37,444 nt of DNA, from contig JAJZWS010000028.1 in assembly GCA_021846565.1 (NCBI GenBank), forward strand, positions 1 through 37,444, written 5' to 3'. Shown here piece after piece: positions 16,291 to 24,900 of the stretch (position 1 is its first letter; every line of letters starts with the position of its first letter). Source of the DNA: Bacillota bacterium (GTDB taxonomy: Bacteria > Bacillota > Sulfobacillia > Sulfobacillales > JAIMBI01). The translations under genes were made by a program, and so were the position numbers. The notes beneath the pieces are model-generated. The model ran no database searches. It saw only the letters and a program-made list of their open reading frames with translations, and was not told where the DNA came from.

Positions 16291-17136
16291 ATGCTCATCA
16301 ATCTGCGAGCCGCCCTGACCGAGGGTTCGTGCGCCTGCCTGGGGTTTAACGTGACGACCCTTGAGGCGCTGGACGCCTTGATGGCGGTGGCCGAACGGCG
16401 GCCGGGCCCCACGATCCTCCAGATGACCGATCGCTACGTGGGCCACTTTGGGGAATCGCTGATCAGCAATTGGATGGTGCCCCGGCTCGCGGCCAGCCCA
16501 AAGGCGTTCGTCCTGCATCTGGACCACGGGGTGGACCTGGACGCCGTGCACCGGGCGCTTGACCTCGGGTTCACGTCCGTAATGTACGACGGCTCTCGCA
16601 AGCCGCTGGCCGACAATGTGGCCGGAACGCGACTGGCGGCCGAAGTCGCCCGGCGGGTTGGCGCCTCCGTTGAGGCGGAGGTGGGCCACGTCGGAGGCAA
16701 GGAAGACGGCAGCACACCCGCAGAAGACTCGTGGCTTACGACCATCGAGGATGCGCGAACCTTCGTGGCGGGGGTAGATGTGGACGCACTGGCCATCTCC
16801 GTCGGCAGCGTTCACGGGGCCCATCCCCTAAACCAGCCCCCACACCTGCGCTTGGACCGCATTCGCGACATCGCCGCGGTCGTGGCCGTACCCCTCGTCC
16901 TTCATGGGGGCAGCGGCCTTCCGCCGTCACTGCTGCAGCAGGCCATCCGCGCAGGCATTCGCAAGGTGAATATCGGAACCGAGCTGAAGCGGGCGTGGCT
17001 CGCAGGCATCGAAGCGGCCGCCCAGGCCACCCAAGAGCCCTGGGAGATTCGCGAGCGAACCACGATGCGCCTCATGACGAGCATTTGCCAACTGGAGAAT
17101 GCCGTTTGCCCGCCGGAGCATGCGTCCCACGCCTGA
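16291..17136 (+). CDS. Class II (zinc) ketose-bisphosphate-type aldolase
   Basis: 281-residue zinc aldolase of the FbaA/GatY/KbaY family: FNVTTLEAL, zinc-ligand segment LHLDHGVDLD, MYDGSRKPL, VEAEVGHVGGKEDG, SVGSVHGAH, LVLHGGSGLP (zinc ligand and phosphate loop) and VNIGTELK. Such enzymes condense or cleave dihydroxyacetone phosphate with an aldehyde. Here it could act on the DHAP made by the PdxA2 branch or on a ketose phosphate from the isomerase. ATG 16291 is the likely start although the nearest AAAGG (about 16271-16274) is 16 bp away; TTG 16276 is the alternative. Last gene of the plus-strand sugar operon; debris follows. Confidence 0.9.
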   Translation: MLINLRAALTEGSCACLGFNVTTLEALDALMAVAERRPGPTILQMTDRYVGHFGESLISNWMVPRLAASPKAFVLHLDHGVDLDAVHRALDLGFTSVMYDGSRKPLADNVAGTRLAAEVARRVGASVEAEVGHVGGKEDGSTPAEDSWLTTIEDARTFVAGVDVDALAISVGSVHGAHPLNQPPHLRLDRIRDIAAVVAVPLVLHGGSGLPPSLLQQAIRAGIRKVNIGTELKRAWLAGIEAAAQATQEPWEIRERTTMRLMTSICQLENAVCPPEHASHA

Positions 17137-17149
17137 TCCGCCTGTCCAG

Positions 17150-17440
17150 GGCGGGACTGGACATATTCGAGGGCGCCCTGCCCACAGACCCGGCGGCCGT
17201 GCGCCGCTGGGTGGAACGCGGTCGGACCGGACCACGCGGCGAGTCTGCGACGAAAGAGGACCGACGGGGGGGTGGAGGGGGCGACAATTGGCGGCGTGGG
17301 GCGTGGCCCCGGAGTTGGTGCCCGCCAATCCCACCGATCAGCCAAAGACTGAGCGGCGGACGCGATCACGTGGGCGGAGGCGTTGGACGGGACCCTGACT
17401 CCGTCCGGCTCCTTCCCCGTTGTCGTGGGGGCGGACCTGA
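17150..17440 (+). pseudogene. Decayed IS110-like transposase fragment
   Basis: Pieces in three frames resemble the N-terminal domain of IS110/IS1111-type recombinases: TDPAAVRRWVER, then VCDERGPTGGWRGRQLAAWGVAPELVPANPTD, then RRDAITWAEALDGTLTPSGS (compare YEAGPTGYGLARQL...GIxCxVVAPS...KTDRRDAxxLAR). At least two frameshifts and no start or C-terminal domain remain. It is of a different lineage from the other two IS110 types in this window. Confidence 0.6.
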
Positions 17441-18180
17441 TCTTGTCCGGGTGGTTGGGTTCCAGTCTGCGGGTCGTTCACCTAGCCGTGATGTCGGGTG
17501 CCATGCTCCACGTGAGCATCAATCAGGTCAATGCCCGCACGGCGCGCATCTTGGCGGTCACCTGCATCGTGGTCAGCTGCCCTCCTGCCGGGGGGACCCT
17601 GCCATACACCAGCATCGAGGTGCAACTCCGACTTCACGATCGGGTTTCGGAAGGTGCATCCCGTCGAGCCGCCGCCGACGGTCATTGCGGTGCCCCCCGA
17701 CGAACGCGAGGGGTGGAGATGACGATCTGGACAGTCTGGCGCCTGGAACTACCGCGGTCTGGTTTACCTGCCCGAGGAGGTTCCGCCCCCGACCTCGCCG
17801 CCTCCAGGGGACGAGCCCATGGTCGGCGAGCGCCCCTCTGTCAACAACCCTCTTCATTTCCCCAAAAGCGCCAACGCACACTTCCCCAGATCAGCACCAG
17901 GGACTTGCTGGCGACGGCATCCGGTCCACCACCATCCCATCCCCCGTCAGCGTCGGAAACCGCGCAGCGATGGCGACGCGCCGCCGCCGAGGCGAAGTCC
18001 CCAGGCCGGGGTGTCAACCGGATCGGGCGGGGGCGCCCGTTATCCCACACCGTGGCGCACACCCGCCGCGCCATCGAACAAAAGCCATGCGGATCTCCTC
18101 CTCTTCTGGGGCTGACGCCAGGTGTTACATCGCGTCCCGCGGCGCCTGTCTGCGGACGCCTTCGGTCAGGCCGGCGGGGC
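17441..18180. other. Gene debris without an intact frame
   Basis: About 740 bp following the transposase remnant. Open frames exist but switch composition and carry no recognisable domain. One short plus-strand stretch (REGWRWRSGQSGAWNYRGLVYLPEE, spanning a stop, near 17.7 kb) looks protein-like but is unassigned. Best read as old mobile DNA. Confidence 0.4.
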
Positions 18181-18189
18181 CGGGGGCGC

Positions 18190-18378
18190 CGACGGCCCCC
18201 CGGTCCCGGGGCGGGCCGCCCCGGGTCCCGGCCCGCTTGTTGTTCTTCCACCGATACGCCGCGTCCCACATGGTCAGCAGCGCGGCGTGGTGGCGCCGGC
18301 GGTCGAGGATGGCCGTCGCCCACCCCGGATCGCCACCGACTTCGCCCCGCTTGCTGACGCCCTTGGTCGAGGAAGCGC
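18190..18378 (-). pseudogene. Unidentified minus-strand coding remnant
   Basis: One minus-strand frame over roughly 60 codons shows almost exclusively G or C at third positions and a natural composition (KRGEVGGDPGWATAILDRR, then HHAALLTMWDAAYRWKNNKR). This is unlike the other frames, which are Arg/Pro-rich. There is no start or domain I recognise. It is probably the surviving part of a gene deleted on both sides. Confidence 0.35.
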
Positions 18379-18456
18379 GTGGCTGTCCGTGTCATAACGG
18401 CGCGGTCCGCGCGGACGGAGGATGACAAAGATCATCCCACCCAGCACACTGTTCAG

Positions 18457-18650
18457 ATGGAGCCCGAATGGGACGAGGCCACGAACACGGCGAACAGCGC
18501 TGGGTCGGACTTGGGTGTGTGCGACGCGAGGTAGTAAACGTGGTTTTCACCCCAAGGGGCAATCGCGTGCGAGTCATTTCGTTAAAGAGGGCGCTCCGTC
18601 GTGAGCGACAAGCAGACTTCCGAGCGTTACAGCGGACAGAGTCGGTGTGA
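18457..18650 (+). pseudogene. brnT: BrnT-type toxin gene with internal deletion
   Basis: BrnT is a ribonuclease toxin of about 90 residues normally starting xFEWDxxKAxxNxxKHGVSF. Here ATG 18457 gives MEPEWDEA, after which the frame runs into stops. The C-terminal half (GHEHGEQRWVGLG, then VVFTPRGNRVRVISLKRALRRER) continues in another frame to 18650. The central region with the KHGVSF-type motif is missing. The toxin is therefore inactivated while brnA, overlapping its 3' end by 50 bp, stays open. Identification relies on the C-terminal motif and on brnA being next door. Confidence 0.6.
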
Positions 18651-18888
18651 TTGGGCACGAGCCCGCCAGATGCCTGATGACAACATTGACTACGACTACA
18701 GTGACAGCCCCGCCACCGATGACGCATTTTGGGCGGAGGCCGAGTGGTGGATGCCTGCATCCAAGACCCGCCTATCGCTTCGATTGGACAGCGATGTGGC
18801 GCAGTGGTTTAAGAAGCAAGGGCCCGGCTACCGGGGTCGCAGGAATGCCGTTCGCCGGGCCGATGTACGCAGCAAGGTTAAGAGTTAG
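18601..18888 (+). CDS. brnA: BrnA-family antitoxin
   Basis: 95-residue ribbon-helix-helix antitoxin of the BrnA family. The family pattern is clear: SRCDWARARQMPDDNIDYDYSD, DDAFWAEAEWWMP, then the DNA-binding segment SKTRLSLRLDSDVAQWFKKQG followed by GYRGRRNAVRRADV. BrnA neutralises BrnT and represses the operon. GTG 18601 is the start; it overlaps the end of the brnT remnant, as in intact modules. With its toxin apparently destroyed, it is either a relic, a repressor acting elsewhere, or an antitoxin against a BrnT encoded outside the window. Confidence 0.8.
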   Translation: MSDKQTSERYSGQSRCDWARARQMPDDNIDYDYSDSPATDDAFWAEAEWWMPASKTRLSLRLDSDVAQWFKKQGPGYRGRRNAVRRADVRSKVKS

Positions 18889-18965
18889 CGACCGGCGCAC
18901 CGTCTGCGACGGCGCGCCGGTCGAAGGGCCCGATGGCGTTGGGCGATGTGCTCCGGCCTCCCCCT

Positions 18966-19433
18966 TTACTCCCGATGTCGCAGCACCCAGCCCGCTGGCC
19001 ACGTCGTGCCGTACCGGGCGAGCGCCTCAGCCACCACGCGCGGACGCACATCGCAGGCGCCCAGGGAGAGCAACGGCACCCAGCGCGGCACGTAAGCCCG
19101 TACGCCCGCCGCATCCGCGAACTCCGGCCCGCTGCCGGTGCCGAAGGCCCCGGATACCCACTGTGCTTGATAGTACAACTGCAGGCTCTCTTCGGCCGCG
19201 GGTTCGGCGCTGGATGGACGGAACCGCACTTCGGCCAGCAGGGGACCCAATGCCACGTGGATTCCCAATTCCTCGCGGGTTTCGCGCACGGCGGCCGCCT
19301 CGGGCGACTCCATCGGCTCCACCCCACCACCGGGAAACACGTAGTACGGCATCACCCCGTCCCGATGGCGTTCGATAAGCGCCACTTGGCCCTCGTGCAC
19401 CACCACGACGCCCGCGCGCACGCGCGGGCTCAC
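18966..19433 (-). CDS. NUDIX hydrolase
   Basis: 155-residue NUDIX protein. The 23-residue Nudix box is complete: GGGVEPMESPEAAAVRETRE followed by ELGI, with the REtrEE metal ligands. It would hydrolyse a nucleoside diphosphate linked to another moiety; candidates are 8-oxo-dGTP, ADP-ribose or dinucleotides, and the substrate is not readable. GTG 19433 overlaps the stop of the upstream fusion gene by four bases (GTGA), showing translational coupling. It is the last gene of the four-gene minus-strand operon. Confidence 0.88.
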   Translation of the reverse strand: MSPRVRAGVVVVHEGQVALIERHRDGVMPYYVFPGGGVEPMESPEAAAVRETREELGIHVALGPLLAEVRFRPSSAEPAAEESLQLYYQAQWVSGAFGTGSGPEFADAAGVRAYVPRWVPLLSLGACDVRPRVVAEALARYGTTWPAGWVLRHRE

Positions 19434-20518
19434 TGGGAACTCACTGCCAGAAACCGCTCCCGCCCCGGGTACCGTTCCCCCAGCGAGTGGACCACAAAGC
19501 CCAGCCGTCGGTAGAACCCGACGGCATCCTCGTCGGTCGTGAGCCAGCACACCCGTGGAGCCACTGCGCGCTGGATGGTCTCCACCAGCCGGCGACCGCG
19601 GCCCTGGCCACGGCACGACGCCTCCACGGCCAGGTGGGAGATTTCCACCAGGCCGGGATCCCTGAGGTCGACGCCCACCACGCCCTGAATGGCCCCCGCC
19701 TCGGCCAGCGCATACAGGGCGTGGGGCCACCCGTGATATTCGTCCAGCAGGGTGTCCAGGTCGGCGTCGGTAGGATGAAACAGCGACGGTGCCAGTGCGG
19801 CGGCAAGCTCCGTGCGGGTCCACACTGTCTCCCGGGCGTCTACGCGCATCACACCGGAGTCGACGGCGGGGAACGTTGGGGTTGCACGTTCCGGCCAGGC
19901 GAACACGCGTATCTGCCGGTTCTCATAGTCGTTGACAAACAGGCGTCCCGCGCCCCACGCCAATCCTGTTGGCTGCCCGCCGACGACCTGAGGAGCCGTG
20001 GATGCCTCGCGGCCGTCACCGTCCAACACGCGAATCGCGCCTGACTGCACGTCCGCCCACACGCACTGTCCCCCCACCAGGGTGAGCCCGCCGGGGGTGG
20101 CGGTGGAAGGCCACGTGCCCAGTACCACCCCCGATCCCCACTCCTGGGCCTCGAGGATGCCCAACCGCTTGCGGAGCAGGTACAGCACCGGTCCGCGTCC
20201 GTCTATGCCGCACACGTCTTCGCCCAGCGGACGCAACCCCTCGGCGGCTCCCGTCGCTGGATCGATGCGCACCAGGCTTTTCGGGCGCCCCGCCACTTGG
20301 TAGAGCATTCCGTCCCGGTAGGCCAGTCCCGTCCGCACCGAATGCTGGGTGGCGTCCAGCTGGTGCTCCTGCAAAACGTCTCCCGTCCGCGGGTCGAGCC
20401 GGCTCACCCGGTGCGTGTCCCCGTCGGAATACCAAAGGGCGCTGCCATCCCAGGCGAGCCCGCACGGGTGCGGCCCGGGGGTTGGCCACACGCGCACGGA
20501 CCGCACTTCAGCGATCAT
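19430..20518 (-). CDS. Beta-propeller-GNAT acetyltransferase fusion
   Basis: 362-residue two-domain protein. Residues 1-210 are repeating propeller blades of the SMP-30/YncE/NHL type (GLAWDGSALWYSDGDTHRV, GLAYRDGMLYQV, GLTLVGGQCVWADV, GLAWGAGRLFVNDY). Residues 222-362 form a GNAT N-acetyltransferase: EISHLAVEASCRGQGRGRRL carries the RGQGRG acetyl-CoA loop (303-310), and DAVGFYRRLGF is the C-terminal motif. ATG 20518 follows AGGGGGA by 9 bp and overlaps the CCA-adding gene by 11 bp. The continuous frame with no stop or linker defect argues for a true fusion. Substrates of either half are unknown; the propeller may bind the acyl acceptor. Confidence 0.8.
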   Translation of the reverse strand: MIAEVRSVRVWPTPGPHPCGLAWDGSALWYSDGDTHRVSRLDPRTGDVLQEHQLDATQHSVRTGLAYRDGMLYQVAGRPKSLVRIDPATGAAEGLRPLGEDVCGIDGRGPVLYLLRKRLGILEAQEWGSGVVLGTWPSTATPGGLTLVGGQCVWADVQSGAIRVLDGDGREASTAPQVVGGQPTGLAWGAGRLFVNDYENRQIRVFAWPERATPTFPAVDSGVMRVDARETVWTRTELAAALAPSLFHPTDADLDTLLDEYHGWPHALYALAEAGAIQGVVGVDLRDPGLVEISHLAVEASCRGQGRGRRLVETIQRAVAPRVCWLTTDEDAVGFYRRLGFVVHSLGERYPGRERFLAVSSQ

Positions 20519-21956
20519 GGACGGGATCCCCCTGTTCGTCCGATGCTGCGTCGGGCGATCCCTCCTCGATGCGCGGATCCGGGGGAACTTCGCCATGGCG
20601 GCGCTGCCACTGGAGGGCTTCCCGGTGCAGCGCCTCGCGGCGGTTGTTCTCGGGATGGAGGAGCACCCAGTGACGCAAATGTGTCAGCACCGAGCCCACG
20701 GCGCGGCTGGGGCGGGCAATCCCCAGCCATTCTTGCACATCCTCGCCTGTGCAGGCGAGCGCCAACCCGTAGGGCGCGTCGGTGACGACGGCTGCCTCCA
20801 GCTTCGCACCCAGTGCACTGGGGTGGCTCGGCGGCTCGCCGTCGAGCGCGGCGACATCCGCTTCATAGAGGGTCAGCAAGCTGCGCACCCGGTCGGGCCC
20901 GTCGTCTACCCAGAGGCGGCGCAGCTCCGTCGCGGTGGCCTGACGCCAGCGGAACCCATGGTGGGCCACCAGCCAGGTCATGTCCTCCGTGGTCTTCCCG
21001 GGAAAGCGCATGCGGCGCAGCATGCGCTCAGCCCAAAGCGCACTCACCTGCTCGTGCCCGTCAAACCGCCAGGCCCCCGCGCTAGCCTGTCGGGCACACA
21101 CCGGCTTGCCGATGTCGTGCAGCAGCCCCGCCAGCCTGAGCCGCGGCGGCAGCGCGACCGCCGTGGCCAGGCAGTGCGCATCGACGGGATGGCCGTTTTG
21201 CGGAAAGCCCCGTGCCACCGCCCACTCCGGCCAGATGACGTCCCACACGCCCAGCTCCTGAAGGACAGCGAGCGCTCGCCCCAACGCTTCGGGATCCTGG
21301 GCCGCCAGCAGCCGGGTCAGCTCCTCGCCTTGGCGCTCGGGCGCCACCATGGCCAGGCGCGGACGCTCCACGCGAATCGCCCGGGCCGTGGCCTCCTCCA
21401 GGTGAAAGCCGCCTTGGCTCAAGAGGCGCACGGCCCGCCACATGCGGAGTGGGTCCTCGCGAAAGCGGTCGACGGGCGGCCCCACGGAGCGCACGCACCC
21501 GGCGGCCAGGTCTCGGAGCCCTCCAACCGTGTCCACCACCTGACCATCGAGGTCAATGGCCAGCGCATTCATCGTAAAGTCTCGCCGCGCGGCGTCCTCG
21601 GCCCACGACGTGCCAAAGCGCACCGAGCTGGGTCGCCGCCCATCCCGATACACCCCGTCGGCGCGAAAGCTGGTCACGTCGACGGCACCGGATCCCTTGG
21701 GTCCGTGAATGGCCACGGTGCCCCAGCGAATGCCGCCGTAAGCCAGCATCCATTCCGGATGCACCCGCCGCACCAGCGCCACCGTGTCGTCGGGCGCGAG
21801 GATGGTGGCGAGGTCCCAGTCGCGCGGGGCACGGCCCCGGATCACATCCCGGGCGGCGCCGCCCACCAGATACGTGGGACCGGCGGACCCGAGCAACTCC
21901 CACACGGTCCGCACCAGCGGCGGCACGGACCCGGTGTCCACCCGTATTGGATCCAC
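20508..21956 (-). CDS. cca: CCA tRNA nucleotidyltransferase with HD domain
   Basis: 482-residue class II CCA-adding enzyme. The polymerase head shows GGAARDVIRGRAPRDWDLAT (GG and DxD), the RRDFTMNALAID motif and GRPxxR-type segments. The middle has the template-like EDPLRMWRAVRLLSQ. The C-terminal half contains an HD phosphohydrolase domain (LLHDIGKPV, HHGF), as in the bacterial HD-containing branch. It adds or repairs the tRNA 3' CCA end. GTG 21956 has GGGAGAGGG about 6 bp upstream and begins 22 bp after the alpha-mannosidase stop, so this housekeeping gene is embedded in the carbohydrate/nucleotide operon. Confidence 0.93.
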   Translation of the reverse strand: MDPIRVDTGSVPPLVRTVWELLGSAGPTYLVGGAARDVIRGRAPRDWDLATILAPDDTVALVRRVHPEWMLAYGGIRWGTVAIHGPKGSGAVDVTSFRADGVYRDGRRPSSVRFGTSWAEDAARRDFTMNALAIDLDGQVVDTVGGLRDLAAGCVRSVGPPVDRFREDPLRMWRAVRLLSQGGFHLEEATARAIRVERPRLAMVAPERQGEELTRLLAAQDPEALGRALAVLQELGVWDVIWPEWAVARGFPQNGHPVDAHCLATAVALPPRLRLAGLLHDIGKPVCARQASAGAWRFDGHEQVSALWAERMLRRMRFPGKTTEDMTWLVAHHGFRWRQATATELRRLWVDDGPDRVRSLLTLYEADVAALDGEPPSHPSALGAKLEAAVVTDAPYGLALACTGEDVQEWLGIARPSRAVGSVLTHLRHWVLLHPENNRREALHREALQWQRRHGEVPPDPRIEEGSPDAASDEQGDPVHDR

Positions 21957-21978
21957 GGCACCCTCTCCCTGGTCTGTA

Positions 21979-24900
21979 TTATGCGCGGGGCGAGGCCACC
22001 CGCCAGCGCATCACCGCGATGCCGTACGCGGGCAGGCTGACGGTGGCCGTCTGGCGCTCGGTGTCCCACCGCACCACCGCGGCGTCGTTGGGCACTTCTG
22101 TGATGGGGTCGACGCTCACGGCTCCCGTGCCGGCGATGGGCAGGCTCACCACCGCATCCGTCTGGGTGCCGTACGTCTCGCCCAGCGCCAGCACGAAATC
22201 ACCCGACTGGTCTTCCGCCGCGGACAGGCCCAGCACTACCACATTGAGCGGGAGAGACGCGAGCGGCGCATAGAGGCCAGGTGCGCCGTGGGGCTCTATC
22301 GCCGCCGATACGCCGTGCGACCACGCCTGGGCGGCCCCGTGAACGGACGGGGTGGCCCACGTGCCCTCGTGTGGCAGAATCAGGAGGCTTACGGGGGCGG
22401 GTTTTTGATCCGCATCGGGATCGGGATAGAGCGGGGCGGTGGACAGCGTAACGCCTATACAGCCCCCGTCGGCCGAATGGCCGTAGCGGCCGTCGTTGGC
22501 GATGGCCACGCCCACCCCCGCCTCCGCCAGGGAAACAAACCGCTGGGCCACCCACTCAAAGGCCGCCAAGTCATTTTCTCCTTCGGGGACGGTGGGATGG
22601 CGCGACATGCCCCAGAGCCCCTCGGCCTCCGCGGCCGCGGCCTGAAGCGTGGTGGCCAGCTCCCACCGCACCACCAAGTGCCGGTCGCGCACGTCCGCTG
22701 TGACATCGGTGGCCACGCGGCCGTGCACGCGGTCCACCGCCACGTGTTCGGTCACCACGGTCGCGCCGGTCCGATGCTCGAGCCGCACCACGGTCCGCCA
22801 AGCGTGGTGCTCCACCACCGCCAGCGGATCGTGGTGCCAGGTCACAGGCGTCTCACGGTACTGCGGCGACAGCTCCCACGCGTCGTAGTGGGCCGGGTGG
22901 TCCAGGTAGCCCCGCACACCCGACGGTTCGGCCAGAAGCTCCCGTCCTCGGTGCACAAAGTTCCGGATCCCTTCGGGTCCCACCACCACCCGTCCCTGGG
23001 GCAGGGGCAGCACCATGGCATCGCCTTCAGCCGTGGGCAAAGCCTCGGCGGCCGTCGCCGCCTCGAGGAGCCGCATGGCGTATCGAGCCACCGACAGTGC
23101 CGGCTGCCCGGGCACCGGCACGACAAAGCGCCCGTCGTGCGTACGCTCGGCTGGCCGCCACGCGCCCTCCACCTCCACCGCTACGGGTCCGGCCGCTTGA
23201 AACACCTGGAGGGAGCCGGGCACCGACGTCCCCGCGGCATTGGCCACCGTGAGGACGTCGTCGGCCCCGTGAGTGGGCAGGGACGCCATCAGGGTGTCCC
23301 AGCTGGCATCCACCCGCGACGCCACCACGGCCATGTCGTCCCGCCAGTCTTGATACACCTCGGCAATCGACGACCCGGGCAGAATGTCGTGAAACTGGTT
23401 TCGGAGCACCCGACGCCACGCGTCTTCCAACCCTTCGGTCCCGCGACCCAACAGCGCCGACCAAGCTTCCACGGCATTGAGCCGCGCCTCCCAGCGTCGG
23501 TTGCCCCGCTTCACGGCCGTCTGCGTGGTGAACACTCCACGGTGGTACTCCAGGTACAAGTCGCCGCGGTGCTGGGGCCAGGTGTTGGCCGTCCGCTCGT
23601 CGGGAATCAGGTCCTCCAGCGTTCCCCACTCCAGGCGGGGCGCCAGTGGCAGTCCGCGATACCGGGTGAGCCGCTCCAGCATCTCCCGCGTGGGCCCACC
23701 ACCGCCGTCGCCAAAGCCGAACGTGTACAACACCCGGCCGGTGCCGCCGCCCTCCTCGTAGTTGGCCCACGCGCGGTCCAAATCCTCCAAGGTGCCGTCG
23801 CCGTTGTATCCCGCCGCCGCTCCTCCGTAGAGCTGCACGGCCACGCGGCTGCCGTCCGGGCCCACCCAGCCAAAATCCGTGTACGGAAAGCGCGTCGTGT
23901 CGTTCCACAGCAGCTTGGTGGTCACCATCATGTCGATGCCCGCCAGGCGCAAGAGCGTCGGCCAGCCGCCGGCGAAGCCAAACGTGTCGGGCAAAAACGC
24001 CACTCGGGGCCGCTGACCCGCCTCGGCCATAAAGTAGCGGCCCGCATATCGAAGGTGGCGCAGCACGGCAGCGGCCGACGGCAGCTGGGCGTCGCACTCC
24101 ACCCAGGTGGCGCCGGCGGGCTGGAGGCGGCCCGCGCGCGTTTGCGTCTGCATGCGCTCAAACAGGGCCGGCTCCGTCTCCTGCACGCCCCGCCACATCT
24201 CGGGGCTGGACATGAGATAGCCCCAGTCGGGAAATGCCGACAGCAGCCGGTCCTGGGTGGCCATGGTGCGCAGAATCTTGCGACGGGTCTCGGCAATCGG
24301 CCAGAGCCACGCCAGGTCGATGTGCGCATGGCCGATGGCCACCAGCCGTCCCGCCCCCTCGGGCCAAGTGGCCGCCAGTTCGGCGCCAAGCTCCGTGAGC
24401 CGCTCCCCCACAGTCCGGACAGCGCGGGTCACATCGGCGCGGTCCACCGCCTCCAATCCCACCACCCGACCGGGGTGGACCACGAGCCGCTGATACAGGC
24501 CCGCCTCCACGGAGGCGTCTGGCCGCCGGCGCTCCCGCGCCTCCCAGACCGCCCGATCCGGACTGAGCGCCATGAACGGCTTTACCGCTGCGAGCACCCG
24601 GGGGCAAAGCCAGTTGCGCACCGCCACCGGGGTGGCGCTGCGCATGCCCAGCTCACGCAGCACCGCCAGATCCCATCGCACGCATTCGAACGCGGGGTCA
24701 AGACCCAAGACTGCCATCGACCGGAGCTGCGGATAGGCCAGCGGCCGCCCGAACCCCCCGCGGGGCACCACTTCCAGGGTGAGCTCGAGGGTCCGCCCCG
24801 CCTCAGGCGACAGGTCCGCTTCCCGATGATTGGGGTTGATGCCCCACGCTGGAACGCCGTCGACCCGCAACAGCGCCTCGCCATCGACGTCGACCACGAG

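Noticed and set aside
17383-18357. A 324-codon plus-strand frame suggesting a hypothetical protein
   Set aside because: Its opening overlaps the decayed IS110-like segment and the rest has no consistent codon bias or domain, while the minus strand shows better bias near 18.2-18.4 kb.
16731-18425. A 564-codon plus-strand frame starting inside the class II aldolase gene
   Set aside because: Low-complexity composition without motifs; it only reflects absence of stops in GC-rich debris.
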